DNA of 64,000 bases from Chryseobacterium fluminis (GCF_026314945.1 NZ_CP111121.1:3348001-3412000); one strand, 5' to 3'. Positions 45,371 to 55,677 are shown, counted from the stretch's first letter. The notes: generated from the sequence alone by a model not told the origin. Numbers and translations: made by a program.

Positions 45371-47629
45371 TTATTCTCTGTTTTTTACCAATACCCAGCC
45401 GTTATACTTAGTTTGAGTATTGTTTTTGTCGTTTTCATTCCAGGTAATGGTGTACCAGTAGGTTCCTGTAACAATTTTTTTACCGAAGGCAGTGCCGTCC
45501 CATTTGTAATTTCTGATTTTATCAGCCTGGTATAGCTGGTTTCCGTATCTGTCATATACTGTAAATACGAGATTTTTCTTGTAGGCCAGGGCAGAGTAAT
45601 CAATGTCATCATTGATGTTGTCTCCGTTCGGAGTGATGGCATTGATCAGGTTAGGTACGGTAATCTGCACATCAATAGGCTCGCAGTTATAAAAGTCTTT
45701 GACATATACTTTCACTTCACCTCTTGCCAGATTGGTAAAATAATTAGAATCCTGCCAGTTAATACCATCCAGGGAATACCGGTATGGCGGGTTTCCTCCG
45801 TTTACATTTACGGTGATCGTATTATTGTTGATGTCAATGCTTGAAATCACAGGCTGCAGAGAAGCATTTACCTTTACTGTTTGGGTGGTAATGCAGTTTC
45901 CTGTTTTCAGTTTCACCCAATAAACACCTACAGGTACACCTCCGATAGATTGTGTTGTAGCACCTGTATTCCATTCGTAACCGTCAAATCCGGGGCCTGC
46001 GTCAAGATCAGTTCTACCATCGATGCAGATTATTTTATCTTTTAATACAGAGGATTTCACCGGAGGCAATACAACAAGGTTAATCTTGGCAATATTGTAG
46101 CATCCGTTTGTATTTGTAACCCTTACGTACACTGTTGTGCTGGTCGTTACATAAGCGGCAGGATTCTGTATTTCATTGGTTCCGTTCTGCGCATTCGCCA
46201 GAGTGGTATAATATTGTTTTACGATTCCTGTCTGCGAAGGTTGTGTTACGGCAGCAGTGGTAAGATTGAACAGTGCCGTGGTTACATTCGTTTCAATGAA
46301 ACAGGATTGCATGGTCACATCCGTTAAAGGTATTTGAGGATAAAAGGCAAGGGTAATCGGTGCTGAACCTGTACATCCCAGGGGAGTGGTTACTTTCACA
46401 TACACCGTTCCGGCTATGGACAGGTACGCGGTCGGGTTCGTGATCTCATTCGTGCCGGCATTCAGATCTGCCATTGTTTTGTAGTACTTCTTTGTAGAGC
46501 CGGGAGGCTCATTCACATTGGCAAGATTCAGATTGTACATGGCTGTGCCGATATTGTTGTTGTTACAGGCGGTTAAAGTAGCCGGTGTCGCGGTAAATGG
46601 GGAAAGATTCAGCTGGATTTTTCCATCGGGATTATCACAGAGGAGTCCTGAATTGTCTTTAACTAAAACTGATACTGTAGTGTTGGCGGCAAACTGATAG
46701 TTGCCGGGCGTTGCAATCGGTGTTCCTGCTACACTGTATGAAAATGTATAATTAGCAGGATTGGTTACAAACTGATTCTGATAGGAGGTAAGATTTGCGG
46801 TTCCCTGTCCTGTTGATGGATTGGGGCAGAAGGTATCCGTAACGGTGGTCTGGCTGATGGCTACTTTATCGACATATACTTTCACATTTTTAACCGAATG
46901 TCGTGATCTGTTTCCTCCGGTAGAGGCGGAAAAACCGAAATATCCAATGGTCATGGCAGCAGTAGCAGCTCCTGCGGGGGCAAATGACTGATTGCATATG
47001 ATGTTTCCGTCGATGGTAATTTTGATGATCCAGTTGGCGGGATTGGCAGGATCTACTTCTGATGTTACTTCAACGTGCTTGTACGTAGTTCCCTGAAATG
47101 GAAGCGTAGTATTCATATCCGGGGAATGGAAAGAGCTTCCCGGGGTATTGAAAAATTCTACATTATTGTTATCGGTCGTATTAGCGATCTGTCCATACCC
47201 TACATGGACCTTGCTCATTACAGCGGTTGTGGTATTGTTATAGGTGTCAAATCCTACTACTAAACCGATGGCATTCTGGGAAACTCCTAAACCGGAGCCC
47301 AGTACACTGGCAACCGGAGGATTCTGAAGGTACCAGAAGGCGATACCGTCTCCGTTAGCAGTCTGGTTCGAATCCATTCTGAAGTCGAACTCCACCCTCC
47401 ATTTATCACAATATTTTAAGTTTATTTGCTCGTTCAGTCTGATGGATCCCGATTGGTTATTGGTGTCGGGGGTGAGTTGAACAAAATCACCATTTACCTG
47501 TGTCGGTGCAACCATGGTCCATCCTGTCGTCACTACAGGATTACCTGTTAGCTGATAGGTCTGTGCTGATGATGTTCCGAAAAAACAGATGATAAGAAGG
47601 GAAAGATAAGATAGTAGTTTTTTATTCAT
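45371..47629 (-). CDS. Lectin-like surface protein with T9SS type B sorting domain, copy 2
   Basis: A 752-residue paralogue of the preceding protein, co-linear through all domains: signal peptide, lectin-like domain with VEFDFRMDSNQ and GIAFWYLQNPP, repeats with TTAAVTQPSQ, the YWVKLKTGNC module, and the terminal type B sorting domain (ITPNGDNINDDIDYSALAYK). Identity is highest in the sorting domain and lower in the lectin region, which fits selection for different ligands. Equal lengths and tandem order indicate duplication. Expression control is unclear; no -7 box fits upstream. Confidence 0.88.
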   Translation of the reverse strand: MNKKLLSYLSLLIICFFGTSSAQTYQLTGNPVVTTGWTMVAPTQVNGDFVQLTPDTNNQSGSIRLNEQINLKYCDKWRVEFDFRMDSNQTANGDGIAFWYLQNPPVASVLGSGLGVSQNAIGLVVGFDTYNNTTTAVMSKVHVGYGQIANTTDNNNVEFFNTPGSSFHSPDMNTTLPFQGTTYKHVEVTSEVDPANPANWIIKITIDGNIICNQSFAPAGAATAAMTIGYFGFSASTGGNRSRHSVKNVKVYVDKVAISQTTVTDTFCPNPSTGQGTANLTSYQNQFVTNPANYTFSYSVAGTPIATPGNYQFAANTTVSVLVKDNSGLLCDNPDGKIQLNLSPFTATPATLTACNNNNIGTAMYNLNLANVNEPPGSTKKYYKTMADLNAGTNEITNPTAYLSIAGTVYVKVTTPLGCTGSAPITLAFYPQIPLTDVTMQSCFIETNVTTALFNLTTAAVTQPSQTGIVKQYYTTLANAQNGTNEIQNPAAYVTTSTTVYVRVTNTNGCYNIAKINLVVLPPVKSSVLKDKIICIDGRTDLDAGPGFDGYEWNTGATTQSIGGVPVGVYWVKLKTGNCITTQTVKVNASLQPVISSIDINNNTITVNVNGGNPPYRYSLDGINWQDSNYFTNLARGEVKVYVKDFYNCEPIDVQITVPNLINAITPNGDNINDDIDYSALAYKKNLVFTVYDRYGNQLYQADKIRNYKWDGTAFGKKIVTGTYWYTITWNENDKNNTQTKYNGWVLVKNRE

Positions 47630-47808
47630 TTATTAACATACTTAAAATTAGACGTGTAAATATATTAAATCCTAATTAATAAATATGTATATAATGTTAA
47701 TTTTGTAGAAAAAGCTGAGTATTTTATAATGAATATGAATTTGAAAAGCGAAAAAAGTAACGCAGTTAATATAAATTTGGTTTAATTAAAAATAAGTTTA
47801 AATTTTTC

Positions 47809-48285
47809 TTAAAACAGGGTATTGTTTTCCTGGCTTTCAAAGTACGTATCGACCTCAAGTTCCGGTGATGCTGCCGCTGCTACGGCCAACTTATCGCAAA
47901 GTTCATTTTCGAAGTGACCGGCATGTCCTTTTATCCAGTGCATTTTCGGATTATGTAAACGATAGAGCTCTATGAATTTTTTCCATAGATCAGGATTCTT
48001 TACATTTTTCCAGCCCCGTTTTACCCATCCGGAGATCCAGTTCTGGTTTATGGCATCGGAAACATACTTGCTGTCTGTAAAAACATGGATGTCGTTTTCT
48101 GTAGATTTCAGCTTTTCCAGTGCCGTAATGACTGCCAACAGCTCCATCCTGTTGTTGGTGGTCTTCCGGAATCCTTTTGAGAATGTCTTCTGGTAGTTTT
48201 TTTCAGGCACGCGCATAAGGATCCCGTATCCTCCTTTTCCGGGATTTCCGCTGCACGCTCCGTCGGTATAGATTTCTATTCTCAT
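47809..48285 (-). CDS. rnhA: Ribonuclease HI
   Basis: A 158-residue endonuclease that cuts RNA in RNA:DNA hybrids. The four carboxylates of the active site are visible: Asp in EIYTDGACSGN, Glu in TNNRMELLAV, Asp in VFTDSKYV and Asp in FENELCDKLA. His near the catalytic loop lies in WIKGHAGH. No signal peptide. It lies 80 nt downstream of dnaB on the same strand, an order that would suit joint replication roles, but the gap is wide enough for separate transcription. Confidence 0.95.
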   Translation of the reverse strand: MRIEIYTDGACSGNPGKGGYGILMRVPEKNYQKTFSKGFRKTTNNRMELLAVITALEKLKSTENDIHVFTDSKYVSDAINQNWISGWVKRGWKNVKNPDLWKKFIELYRLHNPKMHWIKGHAGHFENELCDKLAVAAAASPELEVDTYFESQENNTLF

Positions 48286-48365
48286 TTGTAGGTTGGCTGA
48301 GGTTTAGTGTAAGTTTAATTATTATGGGTCGGCATTGATCCTGACCTGAATTTTAGCCTTAATAA

Positions 48366-49949
48366 TTAAAACGGAAAATCATCTTCATCATCAAAATCAT
48401 TCATCGACGATCCGGAGAGTTTAGAACTGTCCGGCAGGTCAAAGGCGGCTCCCGGCTGAATGGTCGTCTTAATTTTATCAAAACCGCTGGGTTCCGCATT
48501 AAAATTGGAAGGATATCCTTCAGGTCCTCCCATAGCTGCTTCGACATCGCCGAATTTTGCAAAATGCTTTAAGAAAGAAAGTCGGACATCGGCTGTAGCC
48601 CCGTTTCTGTGTTTTGCGATAATCAACTCGGCCTGGTTTTCAGTGGAAGTTTCCTGTCCCTCTTCATCATTGTCCCAAACGGTAATTTTATAATACTCAG
48701 GTCTGAAAATAAAAGATACAATATCGGCATCCTGCTCGATCGCTCCGGATTCCCTCAAATCTGAGAGCTGAGGTCTTTTTCCGGGACGGGTTTCCACACT
48801 TCTGGAAAGCTGTGAAAGGGCAATTACAGGAACGTTTAATTCTTTTGCAATCGCTTTCAGGGAACGGGAGATCATGGAAATTTCCTGTTCACGGTTCCCG
48901 ACTCCTTTTCCGCCGCTACCGGCAGTCATCAGCTGAAGATAATCCACCATTATTATTCTTACACCATGCTGCATCACCAGCCTTCGGCATTTGGCACGGA
49001 AGTCGAAAATAGAAAGCGATGGCGTTTCGTCAATATACAGGGGTGCATTTTCCAATTCCGAAACGTTGGAGAAAAGTCTCTGCCATTCTTCATCGTCTAA
49101 GGTCCCTTTCCGTAATTTTTCAGATGAAATTCTTGTTTCGGAAGCGATCATTCTGGTGATCAGCTGTACCGAGGCCATCTCCAGAGAAAAAAGGGCCATC
49201 GGGATTTTATGTCCCACTGCGATATTTCTTGCCATGGAAAGGAGAAAAGCCGTTTTCCCCATTGCCGGACGTGCCGCAATGATGATAAGGTCGGAGTTCT
49301 GCCAGCCTCCGGTTTCTTTATCCACATCCCTGAATCCTGAAGGTACTCCGGAAAGTCCTTCTTTATCTTTTAAAGATTTGATGGTTTCAATGGCTTGTTT
49401 TACCAAAGAATTGGCCGTATCAAATCCTTTTTTGATGGTGCCGTTGGTAATTTCAAAAAAAGACTGTTCCGCTTTGTCCAGCAGTTCAAAAACGTCTGTA
49501 GATTCTTTATACGAGGAATCGATTACGTTCGCAGAAACATTAATTAAGCTTCTCAGGATGTATTTTTCAAGAATAACACGCACGTGATATTCGATGTGGG
49601 CAGATGAGCTTACCCCCATCGTTAAATCTACAATATAATGATCTCCCCCGGCCAGATTAAGTTTTTCAGACTTTTTAAGATCCTGGATAATCGTCATTAA
49701 ATCAACAGGCTGGTTGGCTTCGTATAATTTTAAAACGGTAGAGAAGATGACCTGATGTCTGGGATCATAAAACACATCGGGAGTAAGTAAATCGATGGAA
49801 TGGTCCAGCCCCTTTTTGTCTATTAAAAAAGTACCGATCACCAATCTTTCAAAATCCACTGCATTAGGAGGCATTTTTCCATCAGCAATTGACAGCTCTT
49901 TTGCAAAGTTTCCGTTGGTAAGAGATGATAATGTTTCTTTCTGCGCCAT
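48366..49949 (-). CDS. dnaB: Replicative DNA helicase DnaB
   Basis: A 527-residue hexameric helicase. The N-terminal DnaG-interacting domain is at about 25-130, a linker follows, and the RecA-like domain starts with Walker A ARPAMGKTAF near residue 222, then ISSEKLRKG, MVDYLQLM near 333 (Walker B) and KHRNGATADV near 460. The tail is acidic (DDEDDFPF), as in other Bacteroidota copies. No intein interrupts the usual insertion sites. A -7 box ends 4 nt before the ATG. Confidence 0.96.
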   Translation of the reverse strand: MAQKETLSSLTNGNFAKELSIADGKMPPNAVDFERLVIGTFLIDKKGLDHSIDLLTPDVFYDPRHQVIFSTVLKLYEANQPVDLMTIIQDLKKSEKLNLAGGDHYIVDLTMGVSSSAHIEYHVRVILEKYILRSLINVSANVIDSSYKESTDVFELLDKAEQSFFEITNGTIKKGFDTANSLVKQAIETIKSLKDKEGLSGVPSGFRDVDKETGGWQNSDLIIIAARPAMGKTAFLLSMARNIAVGHKIPMALFSLEMASVQLITRMIASETRISSEKLRKGTLDDEEWQRLFSNVSELENAPLYIDETPSLSIFDFRAKCRRLVMQHGVRIIMVDYLQLMTAGSGGKGVGNREQEISMISRSLKAIAKELNVPVIALSQLSRSVETRPGKRPQLSDLRESGAIEQDADIVSFIFRPEYYKITVWDNDEEGQETSTENQAELIIAKHRNGATADVRLSFLKHFAKFGDVEAAMGGPEGYPSNFNAEPSGFDKIKTTIQPGAAFDLPDSSKLSGSSMNDFDDEDDFPF

Positions 49950-49953
49950 GATG

Positions 49954-49961
49954 CAAAGATA
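49954..49961 (-). promoter_or_regulatory. -7 box (TATCTTTG) of dnaB
   Basis: Minus-strand box with only CATC between it and the ATG at 49949. Confidence 0.55.
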
Positions 49962-50052
49962 GTTTATTTGAAAAATAATCTGAGATTAGTAATTAATAAA
50001 TATTGTGGATAAGTTCCAAAATTCCAGTAATGAAGAGCCTTATATGTGTGAA

Positions 50053-50084
50053 TAAAAAAAATCACCCCGAATCGGGGTGATTTT
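50053..50084 (-). terminator. Terminator of the T9SS type B gene at 50105
   Basis: A 10-bp stem (50059-50068 with 50074-50083), followed by a minus-strand T-run. Confidence 0.88.
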
Positions 50085-50104
50085 TATGGAAAGTGAAAAT
50101 TAAA

Positions 50105-52165
50105 TTATTCTCTGTTTTTAACCAATATCCATCCGGTATAGCTGGTTGGGGTATTGTTTTTATCATTTTCGTTCCATGAGATGGTGTACCAGTAGGTTCC
50201 CGTAATGATTTTTTTACCACCGGAAGTTCCGTCCCATTTATAATTTCTGATTTTATCGGCTTCGTACAATTTATTTCCGTATCTGTCGTAAACAATGAAT
50301 GTTAAATTCTTTTTATAACCCAGTGCCGAATAATCAATATAATCGTTAATATTATCACCGTTGGGCGTAATGGCATTCAGAAGATTGGGAACGGTCACCT
50401 GAACATCGATCGGGGTACAGTCGAAAGCATCTTTTACAAATACCTTGTTTTCCCCTCTCGGAAGACCGGTAAATACATTAGAATCCTGCCAGTTGACTCC
50501 GTCAAGGGAATATCTATAGGGAGATTTCCCTCCGTTTACATTCACTGTGAAAGAATCGTTGGTAATATCGATACTCGTAATGACAGGCTGCTGTGAAGCA
50601 TATACTTTTACCTGCTGTAAGGTGAAGCAAGGCCCGGTTTTTAATTTCACCCAATAGGATCCTACCGGAACATTTGAAATAGAGGACGTTGTAGCGCCTG
50701 TGCTCCATTCATAACCGTCAAATCCGGGTCCGGCATCCAGCGTAGTCGTATCTTCCATACAGATTGTTTTGTCGGTCAGCATGTTAGATTTTGCCGGCGG
50801 CAAAACTTTGAGCGTTATTTTAGCAATAGCATAACAGTCGTTTGTGCTGATTACTTTCACGTAAACATCCCCGCTGGCAGATACATAAGCCAGAGGAGTC
50901 GTTATTTCGTTGACCCCGCTTACCGCATTAGCAAACGTTGTATAGAATTTTTTTGTAATTCCTGTCTGAGAGGTTATGCTGGCCGTTGTTAAATCAAATG
51001 AAGCGGTTGTAACAGCTGTATCAATAAAACAAGATTCTATGCTGGCGTCTCTCACGACGACTACAGGATGAAATTTCAATGCTATTTCAGCTGTTCCGGT
51101 ACATCCTTCAGCGGTGGTTACCTTTACATAGACTGTTTTTTCACCTGAAATATAATTGGTGGTGTTGGTGATCACATTGGTACCAGCTGTTAAATCTGCC
51201 TGGGTCGGATAGTATTTTTTAGTGGCTCCAGGATCAGAATACACATCTGCCAGTGTTAAATTAAATGATGCCGTTCCGGCTGCATTGTTGTTACAGGCAA
51301 GAAGAGTGGTATTGATAGGTTTTATATCCCCGAGGACAAACTTAAATGACCCCGTCTGGAAACATTTGTTCAGAGGGTTGGCCGGGTTATTTGGGTCCTG
51401 ATATTTTACTCTGTAATAATAGGTTGTTGCCGTTACCGTTGTAGGAGAGGTAATAGGATTGTCTCCGGTAATGGCATCATTCATAGTGGTATGATAGGTT
51501 ACGGTAAAGGCTGTATTTCCATTCAATATTCCACTGGTCAGAGAGTTGAAATTAAACGTCGTAGGAAGCGCGCATCTCGCAATTTCATTAGGCTGATTAG
51601 GTGTTGCGCTTGGTTGTCCAGGCGGCACAAACGGAAATGGGGTAAGGGTAGGATCAGTAAATGCTGATGATATTGTGGCAGTGCCTCCCCAGGCTAATGA
51701 AAAACCGTTTGCCGTACTTAAATAATTGTCAACCACCAGATAATAAGTTTCTCCGGCAACAACATCCATATAGGCACTCCATGCGTCATCGGTGTCCTGA
51801 TCAGTCAGATCCAGTGTTAATCCTGTATCACCATCTGCTCCCGAATAATTACAACGGATCGGAGCGCCTAAACTTCCGCAGGTTTTATTTGGTCCGTATA
51901 CTGCAAAATCATAATCGTCTGCAAATACATTAGGATGAATGGTAAAAGTTAAAGTTCCGGATGTAGCGATGGTAAAAGAATACCACACAGAAAAGTGCTC
52001 ATCGGAAACCAGACATCCGCCCAGATCTTCATCCACAGTACCAGAGCCGCTGGGAGTATACGAAAAATTGGAGTTTCCGCAAACGGGAATAGCGGTATCA
52101 CAATCCGATTGTGAAAAGTAAAATTGTGATAAAAATAAAACTAAAATGAATAGTAGTCTTCTCAT
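50105..52165 (-). CDS. Surface protein with jelly-roll-like N-terminus and T9SS type B sorting domain, copy 1
   Basis: A 686-residue secreted protein. Signal peptide (ends FYFSQS). Residues about 20-190 form a Cys-containing domain with AIPVCGNSNFSYTPSGSG, FSVWYSFTIATSGTLTF and ETYYLVVDNY, as in pre-peptidase/CUB-type jelly rolls of surface proteins. Beta repeats and the KLKTGPC module follow. The type B sorting domain (VPNLLNAITPNGDNIND, then YKKNLTFIVYDRYG) ends in KNRE. It shares the whole C-terminal two thirds with the two lectin-like proteins, but its N-terminus is another domain. Partner of the next gene. Ligand unknown. Confidence 0.85.
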   Translation of the reverse strand: MRRLLFILVLFLSQFYFSQSDCDTAIPVCGNSNFSYTPSGSGTVDEDLGGCLVSDEHFSVWYSFTIATSGTLTFTIHPNVFADDYDFAVYGPNKTCGSLGAPIRCNYSGADGDTGLTLDLTDQDTDDAWSAYMDVVAGETYYLVVDNYLSTANGFSLAWGGTATISSAFTDPTLTPFPFVPPGQPSATPNQPNEIARCALPTTFNFNSLTSGILNGNTAFTVTYHTTMNDAITGDNPITSPTTVTATTYYYRVKYQDPNNPANPLNKCFQTGSFKFVLGDIKPINTTLLACNNNAAGTASFNLTLADVYSDPGATKKYYPTQADLTAGTNVITNTTNYISGEKTVYVKVTTAEGCTGTAEIALKFHPVVVVRDASIESCFIDTAVTTASFDLTTASITSQTGITKKFYTTFANAVSGVNEITTPLAYVSASGDVYVKVISTNDCYAIAKITLKVLPPAKSNMLTDKTICMEDTTTLDAGPGFDGYEWSTGATTSSISNVPVGSYWVKLKTGPCFTLQQVKVYASQQPVITSIDITNDSFTVNVNGGKSPYRYSLDGVNWQDSNVFTGLPRGENKVFVKDAFDCTPIDVQVTVPNLLNAITPNGDNINDYIDYSALGYKKNLTFIVYDRYGNKLYEADKIRNYKWDGTSGGKKIITGTYWYTISWNENDKNNTPTSYTGWILVKNRE

Positions 52166-52212
52166 TTTTTTAAGTTTATGTGAAGTTTAAATAATAGGGT
52201 TTCTTTTACGTG

Positions 52213-52240
52213 AAAAACCGCCCTTTCAAGCGGTTTTTTT
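52213..52240 (-). terminator. Terminator of the T9SS type B gene at 52257
   Basis: AAAACCGC/GCGGTTTT stem (52214-52221 with 52230-52237) with T-runs at both ends; probably bidirectional. Confidence 0.8.
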
Positions 52241-52256
52241 TATAATATTAATTAGC

Positions 52257-54347
52257 TTAATCTCTGTTTTTTACCATTACCCAGCCGGAATATTTGAGTG
52301 GAGTATTTTTTTTGTTGTTTTCATTCCATGTGACAGAATACCAGTACGTTCCGGTAGGTACTTTTTTACCGGCGATAGTTCCGTCCCATTTATAACCGTT
52401 GTGTTTATCAGCCTGGAAGATTTTTGTTCCGTATCGGTCGTAGATGTTAAATACAAGATTCTGTTTAGTTCCCAATGCTGAATAATCGATCACATCATTC
52501 ACTCCATCCCCGTTCGGGGTGATAACGTTGATCAGGTTAGGGATCACGATCTCAACATCGATAGGCTCGCAGTCGTAAGCATCCTTTACATAGACCACAC
52601 CATTACCTCTTGGGACATTATTAAATACGTTAGAATCCTGCCAGTTGATATTATCCATCGAATATTTATAAGGAGCCGTTCCTCCTACTACGTAAGCGGT
52701 AACGGTATTATTGGTGATGTCAATATTAGAAACGACAGGCTGTTCGGAAGCATATACTTTTACGGTCTGTAGAGTGACGCATTCTCCGGTTTTCAGTTTA
52801 ACCCAGTAGGTTCCCACACCGGCATTGTCGATCTTCTGAGTCGTTGCTCCCGTGCTCCATTCGTAAGACGCAAATCCGGGACCTGCATCTAAGGTTGTTT
52901 TATCTTCAATACAGATGATTTTATCTTCCAGCACATTTGAGTATACCGGAGGAAGTACTACTAAAGTTACTTTTGCAACAGCATAACATCCGTTTCCGTT
53001 GGTTACCTTAACATAGATAACTCCGTTTGGTGCGATATAGGTAAGAGGAGCAGTGATCTCATTAGTACCGTTTACAGCATCCGTTAATGAAGGATAATAA
53101 GTCTTTGTTATTCCGCTCTGGGTCGTAACTCCCGCTACGGTAAGGTTGAAAGATGCCGTTGCCGGACTTCCTTCTATAAAGCAAGATCGTATGGTAGCAT
53201 CATTCACAACGACTACCGGGAAGAAGTTTAACGTAATCTTAGCCGTGTCAGAACAACCCTGAAGTGTCGTTACAGAAACGTATACAACACCTGTTGAAGA
53301 TTGATATTGAATAGGGTTGGTGATTTCATTGGTTCCCGCGTTCAGATCATTCATCGTAGGATAAAATTTCTTGATCGCAGTAGGGTCGTTGAATACGGCA
53401 GCAGAAGTAAGGTCGAATATTGCCGTGCCTGCATTATTATTGTTACATGCCGTCAACGTTGCGTCATTGGCTGTGATATTTCCGAGGATAAATTTAAATT
53501 TTCCGATTTCCCGGCAAGAGTTGATCGGGTTGGCCGGGTTAGCAGGATCCTGGTAATGGATGCTGTAATAATAAATATCCGTTGTGTTCACGGTCTGCGG
53601 AGTCAAAATTGCATTATTCCCGGAGATAGCATCATTCTGAGAAGTATGGTAGCTCACCAGGAAATTAGCATTTCCGTTGACGATCCCACTGGTCAGTGAG
53701 CTGAAATCGAAAACTGCAGGGCTTGTACACACAATTACCTCTCTCGGATCAGCAGGGTTGGCCGCTGGCTGTCCCGGCGGAACGAAAGGATGAGGAGTAA
53801 GGTTCGGGTCATTAAACGGGGATGCCAGGGTAGCCGTTCCTCCCCAGGTTAATGAAAATCCGTTTGTATTTCCGGAATAGTTATTAACTAATAGATAATA
53901 CGTCTCTCCGGGTAAAACATCGAGGTATTTGGCCCAGCCATCAGCATTAGAGCCGGGCTGCCCAAAATAATCATAAGGATCGGTAGAGGTTAAATTTAAT
54001 CCTGTTGCACCGGCAGTATAAGGCGTTGAACATCTCACGGTATTCCCTTTGTTGTTACAGTCCACATTAGGGCCCCAGACGTAAAAGTCGTAATCTGCGG
54101 CAGTGGTTTGTAAAGGTGTAATCGCAAAGGTCAGTGTTCCGGCAGTAGCAATCGTAAATTTATACCATACCGAATAATCTTCCAGGTAAGAACCGCAATT
54201 GGCTTCAGGGAGTTCCTGAATACCATGACCGGAAGGCGTGTATGAGAAACCTGAGTTTCCACAGACAGCCAAAGCTGTTGCGCAATCTTCCTGCGCGGAA
54301 ATTATCTGAAAAAACGAGATCAGAAAAATGAGTAGAGTTTTTTTCAT
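52257..54347 (-). CDS. Surface protein with jelly-roll-like N-terminus and T9SS type B sorting domain, copy 2
   Basis: A 696-residue paralogue of the previous gene with the same domain order: signal peptide, an N-terminal domain opening CATALAVCGNSGFSYTPSG and containing FSLTWGGTATL, the SFNLTVAGVTTQSGITKTYY-type repeats, and a type B sorting domain. Its C-terminal half is closest to the lectin-like copy at 42943 (for example GNGCYA and GVGTYWVKLKTGECV), while its N-terminus matches the copy at 50105. That mixture suggests recombination or conversion between family members. A -7 box lies 20 nt upstream of the ATG. Confidence 0.86.
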   Translation of the reverse strand: MKKTLLIFLISFFQIISAQEDCATALAVCGNSGFSYTPSGHGIQELPEANCGSYLEDYSVWYKFTIATAGTLTFAITPLQTTAADYDFYVWGPNVDCNNKGNTVRCSTPYTAGATGLNLTSTDPYDYFGQPGSNADGWAKYLDVLPGETYYLLVNNYSGNTNGFSLTWGGTATLASPFNDPNLTPHPFVPPGQPAANPADPREVIVCTSPAVFDFSSLTSGIVNGNANFLVSYHTSQNDAISGNNAILTPQTVNTTDIYYYSIHYQDPANPANPINSCREIGKFKFILGNITANDATLTACNNNNAGTAIFDLTSAAVFNDPTAIKKFYPTMNDLNAGTNEITNPIQYQSSTGVVYVSVTTLQGCSDTAKITLNFFPVVVVNDATIRSCFIEGSPATASFNLTVAGVTTQSGITKTYYPSLTDAVNGTNEITAPLTYIAPNGVIYVKVTNGNGCYAVAKVTLVVLPPVYSNVLEDKIICIEDKTTLDAGPGFASYEWSTGATTQKIDNAGVGTYWVKLKTGECVTLQTVKVYASEQPVVSNIDITNNTVTAYVVGGTAPYKYSMDNINWQDSNVFNNVPRGNGVVYVKDAYDCEPIDVEIVIPNLINVITPNGDGVNDVIDYSALGTKQNLVFNIYDRYGTKIFQADKHNGYKWDGTIAGKKVPTGTYWYSVTWNENNKKNTPLKYSGWVMVKNRD

Positions 54348-54367
54348 GAAGGGGGAATTTTATAAAG

Positions 54368-54375
54368 CAAATATA
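54368..54375 (-). promoter_or_regulatory. -7 box (TATATTTG) of the T9SS type B gene
   Basis: Minus-strand TAnnTTTG ending 20 nt before the ATG at 54347. Confidence 0.5.
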
Positions 54376-54438
54376 AAAAATTATTAATCTGTAATTAAAG
54401 TTTTTGCTATATATTTAAAGAATAACGCAGATTCATTC

Positions 54439-55674
54439 CTAATATTGCATTTTTCTTAATTTAGAATTTGTAGTTCCTACCAATAATGCGATAAGCACGG
54501 TCATGCTTCCCCCGAAAATAACGGAACGGACGACTCCTAAAATCTTGGCACTCAGTCCGCTCTCAAACTGTCCCATCTCGTTACTGGACATGATGAAAAT
54601 AGAATTTACACTTAAAACCCGGCCTCGGATATGATCCGGAGTCTTCAGCTGTACAATGGTTCCTCTGATGACCACCGAAATGCCATCGAGCATACCACTA
54701 AACACCAGGAACATGAAAGAAATCCAGTAGATTCTCGACAGTCCGAATCCGATGATGCAAAGTCCGAATCCGGTAACCACGGCCAGTAATATTTTACCCT
54801 GATTTTTTCTCAGCGGAACCAGAGATAGAATGGTAATAATGCACATCGACCCAATGTCTGACGCAGCGTTCAGTAAGCCGAAACCTTCAGCGCCCACTTT
54901 TAAAATGTCAGTGGCAAACACCGGAATCATGGCCACTGCCCCTCCGAATAAAACCGCGAACATGTCCAGACACAAGGCTCCCAGTATTTCTTTGGTCTTA
55001 AAAATATAGGCGATACCTTCTTTCATACTCTCCATGACATTCACGGTCTCTTTTTTGTGTTCAGAATACTGTTTATTCAGTTGCCAGAAAAATAAAGAAG
55101 CTATGGATATTAATGATATGATCACCACCAGGGTCCACTGTACCCCGAAATACCCGATCAGAAATCCTCCGACCGCATGCCCGCAAACCGAGGAAATAAG
55201 AAAAGTAGCCTGGTTTAAAGTAACTGCATTGGGGAGATTTTCCTTTTTGACGATCTTCGGAATCATGGAAGGTACAATCGGCCCGATAAAAGCCCTGGCT
55301 ATTCCGGTAAAGAAGATCACTCCATAAATATAGTATGTAATCTGGTGGCCCGTAAAGTGCATTTCAACGTTCAGAAAAGCAGGAATTAACAACAGTCCGA
55401 TGAGAAATACATAGGCGTAATTGCAGATCAGCAACAGTCTTTTCTTCTCGTTCATATCGATAACATGCCCTGCGTATAAGGCGCAGCTTACTGCAGGAAT
55501 CACTTCTGAAAGTCCGATAAGTCCGATAGAAAAAGGGTCTTTTGTTAACTGGTATACCCACCATCCCAATAAAGTAGCAAGCATTCTGAAGGCTAAAACC
55601 ATAAAGAACCTTCCTGTAAGAAGATTCCTGAATTCGACATTTTGCAATGTCTGTAACGGGGTGAACGAAATCAT
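54439..55674 (-). CDS. MFS transporter
   Basis: About 411 residues with roughly twelve transmembrane helices, a major facilitator of the EntS/macrolide-exporter-like (MFS_3) type. A characteristic loop with TKDPFSIGLIGLSEVIP is followed by AGHVIDMNEKKRLL between helices 2 and 3, and a central cytoplasmic loop near 200. The ATG at 55674 is used; the in-frame TTG at 55680 is part of the -7 box. The substrate is unknown, and no regulator or pathway gene lies next to it. Confidence 0.86.
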   Translation of the reverse strand: MISFTPLQTLQNVEFRNLLTGRFFMVLAFRMLATLLGWWVYQLTKDPFSIGLIGLSEVIPAVSCALYAGHVIDMNEKKRLLLICNYAYVFLIGLLLIPAFLNVEMHFTGHQITYYIYGVIFFTGIARAFIGPIVPSMIPKIVKKENLPNAVTLNQATFLISSVCGHAVGGFLIGYFGVQWTLVVIISLISIASLFFWQLNKQYSEHKKETVNVMESMKEGIAYIFKTKEILGALCLDMFAVLFGGAVAMIPVFATDILKVGAEGFGLLNAASDIGSMCIITILSLVPLRKNQGKILLAVVTGFGLCIIGFGLSRIYWISFMFLVFSGMLDGISVVIRGTIVQLKTPDHIRGRVLSVNSIFIMSSNEMGQFESGLSAKILGVVRSVIFGGSMTVLIALLVGTTNSKLRKMQY

Positions 55675-55677
55675 GCA

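Noticed and set aside
48366..49949. Intein in DnaB
   Set aside because: The helicase motifs are continuous and the length is normal.
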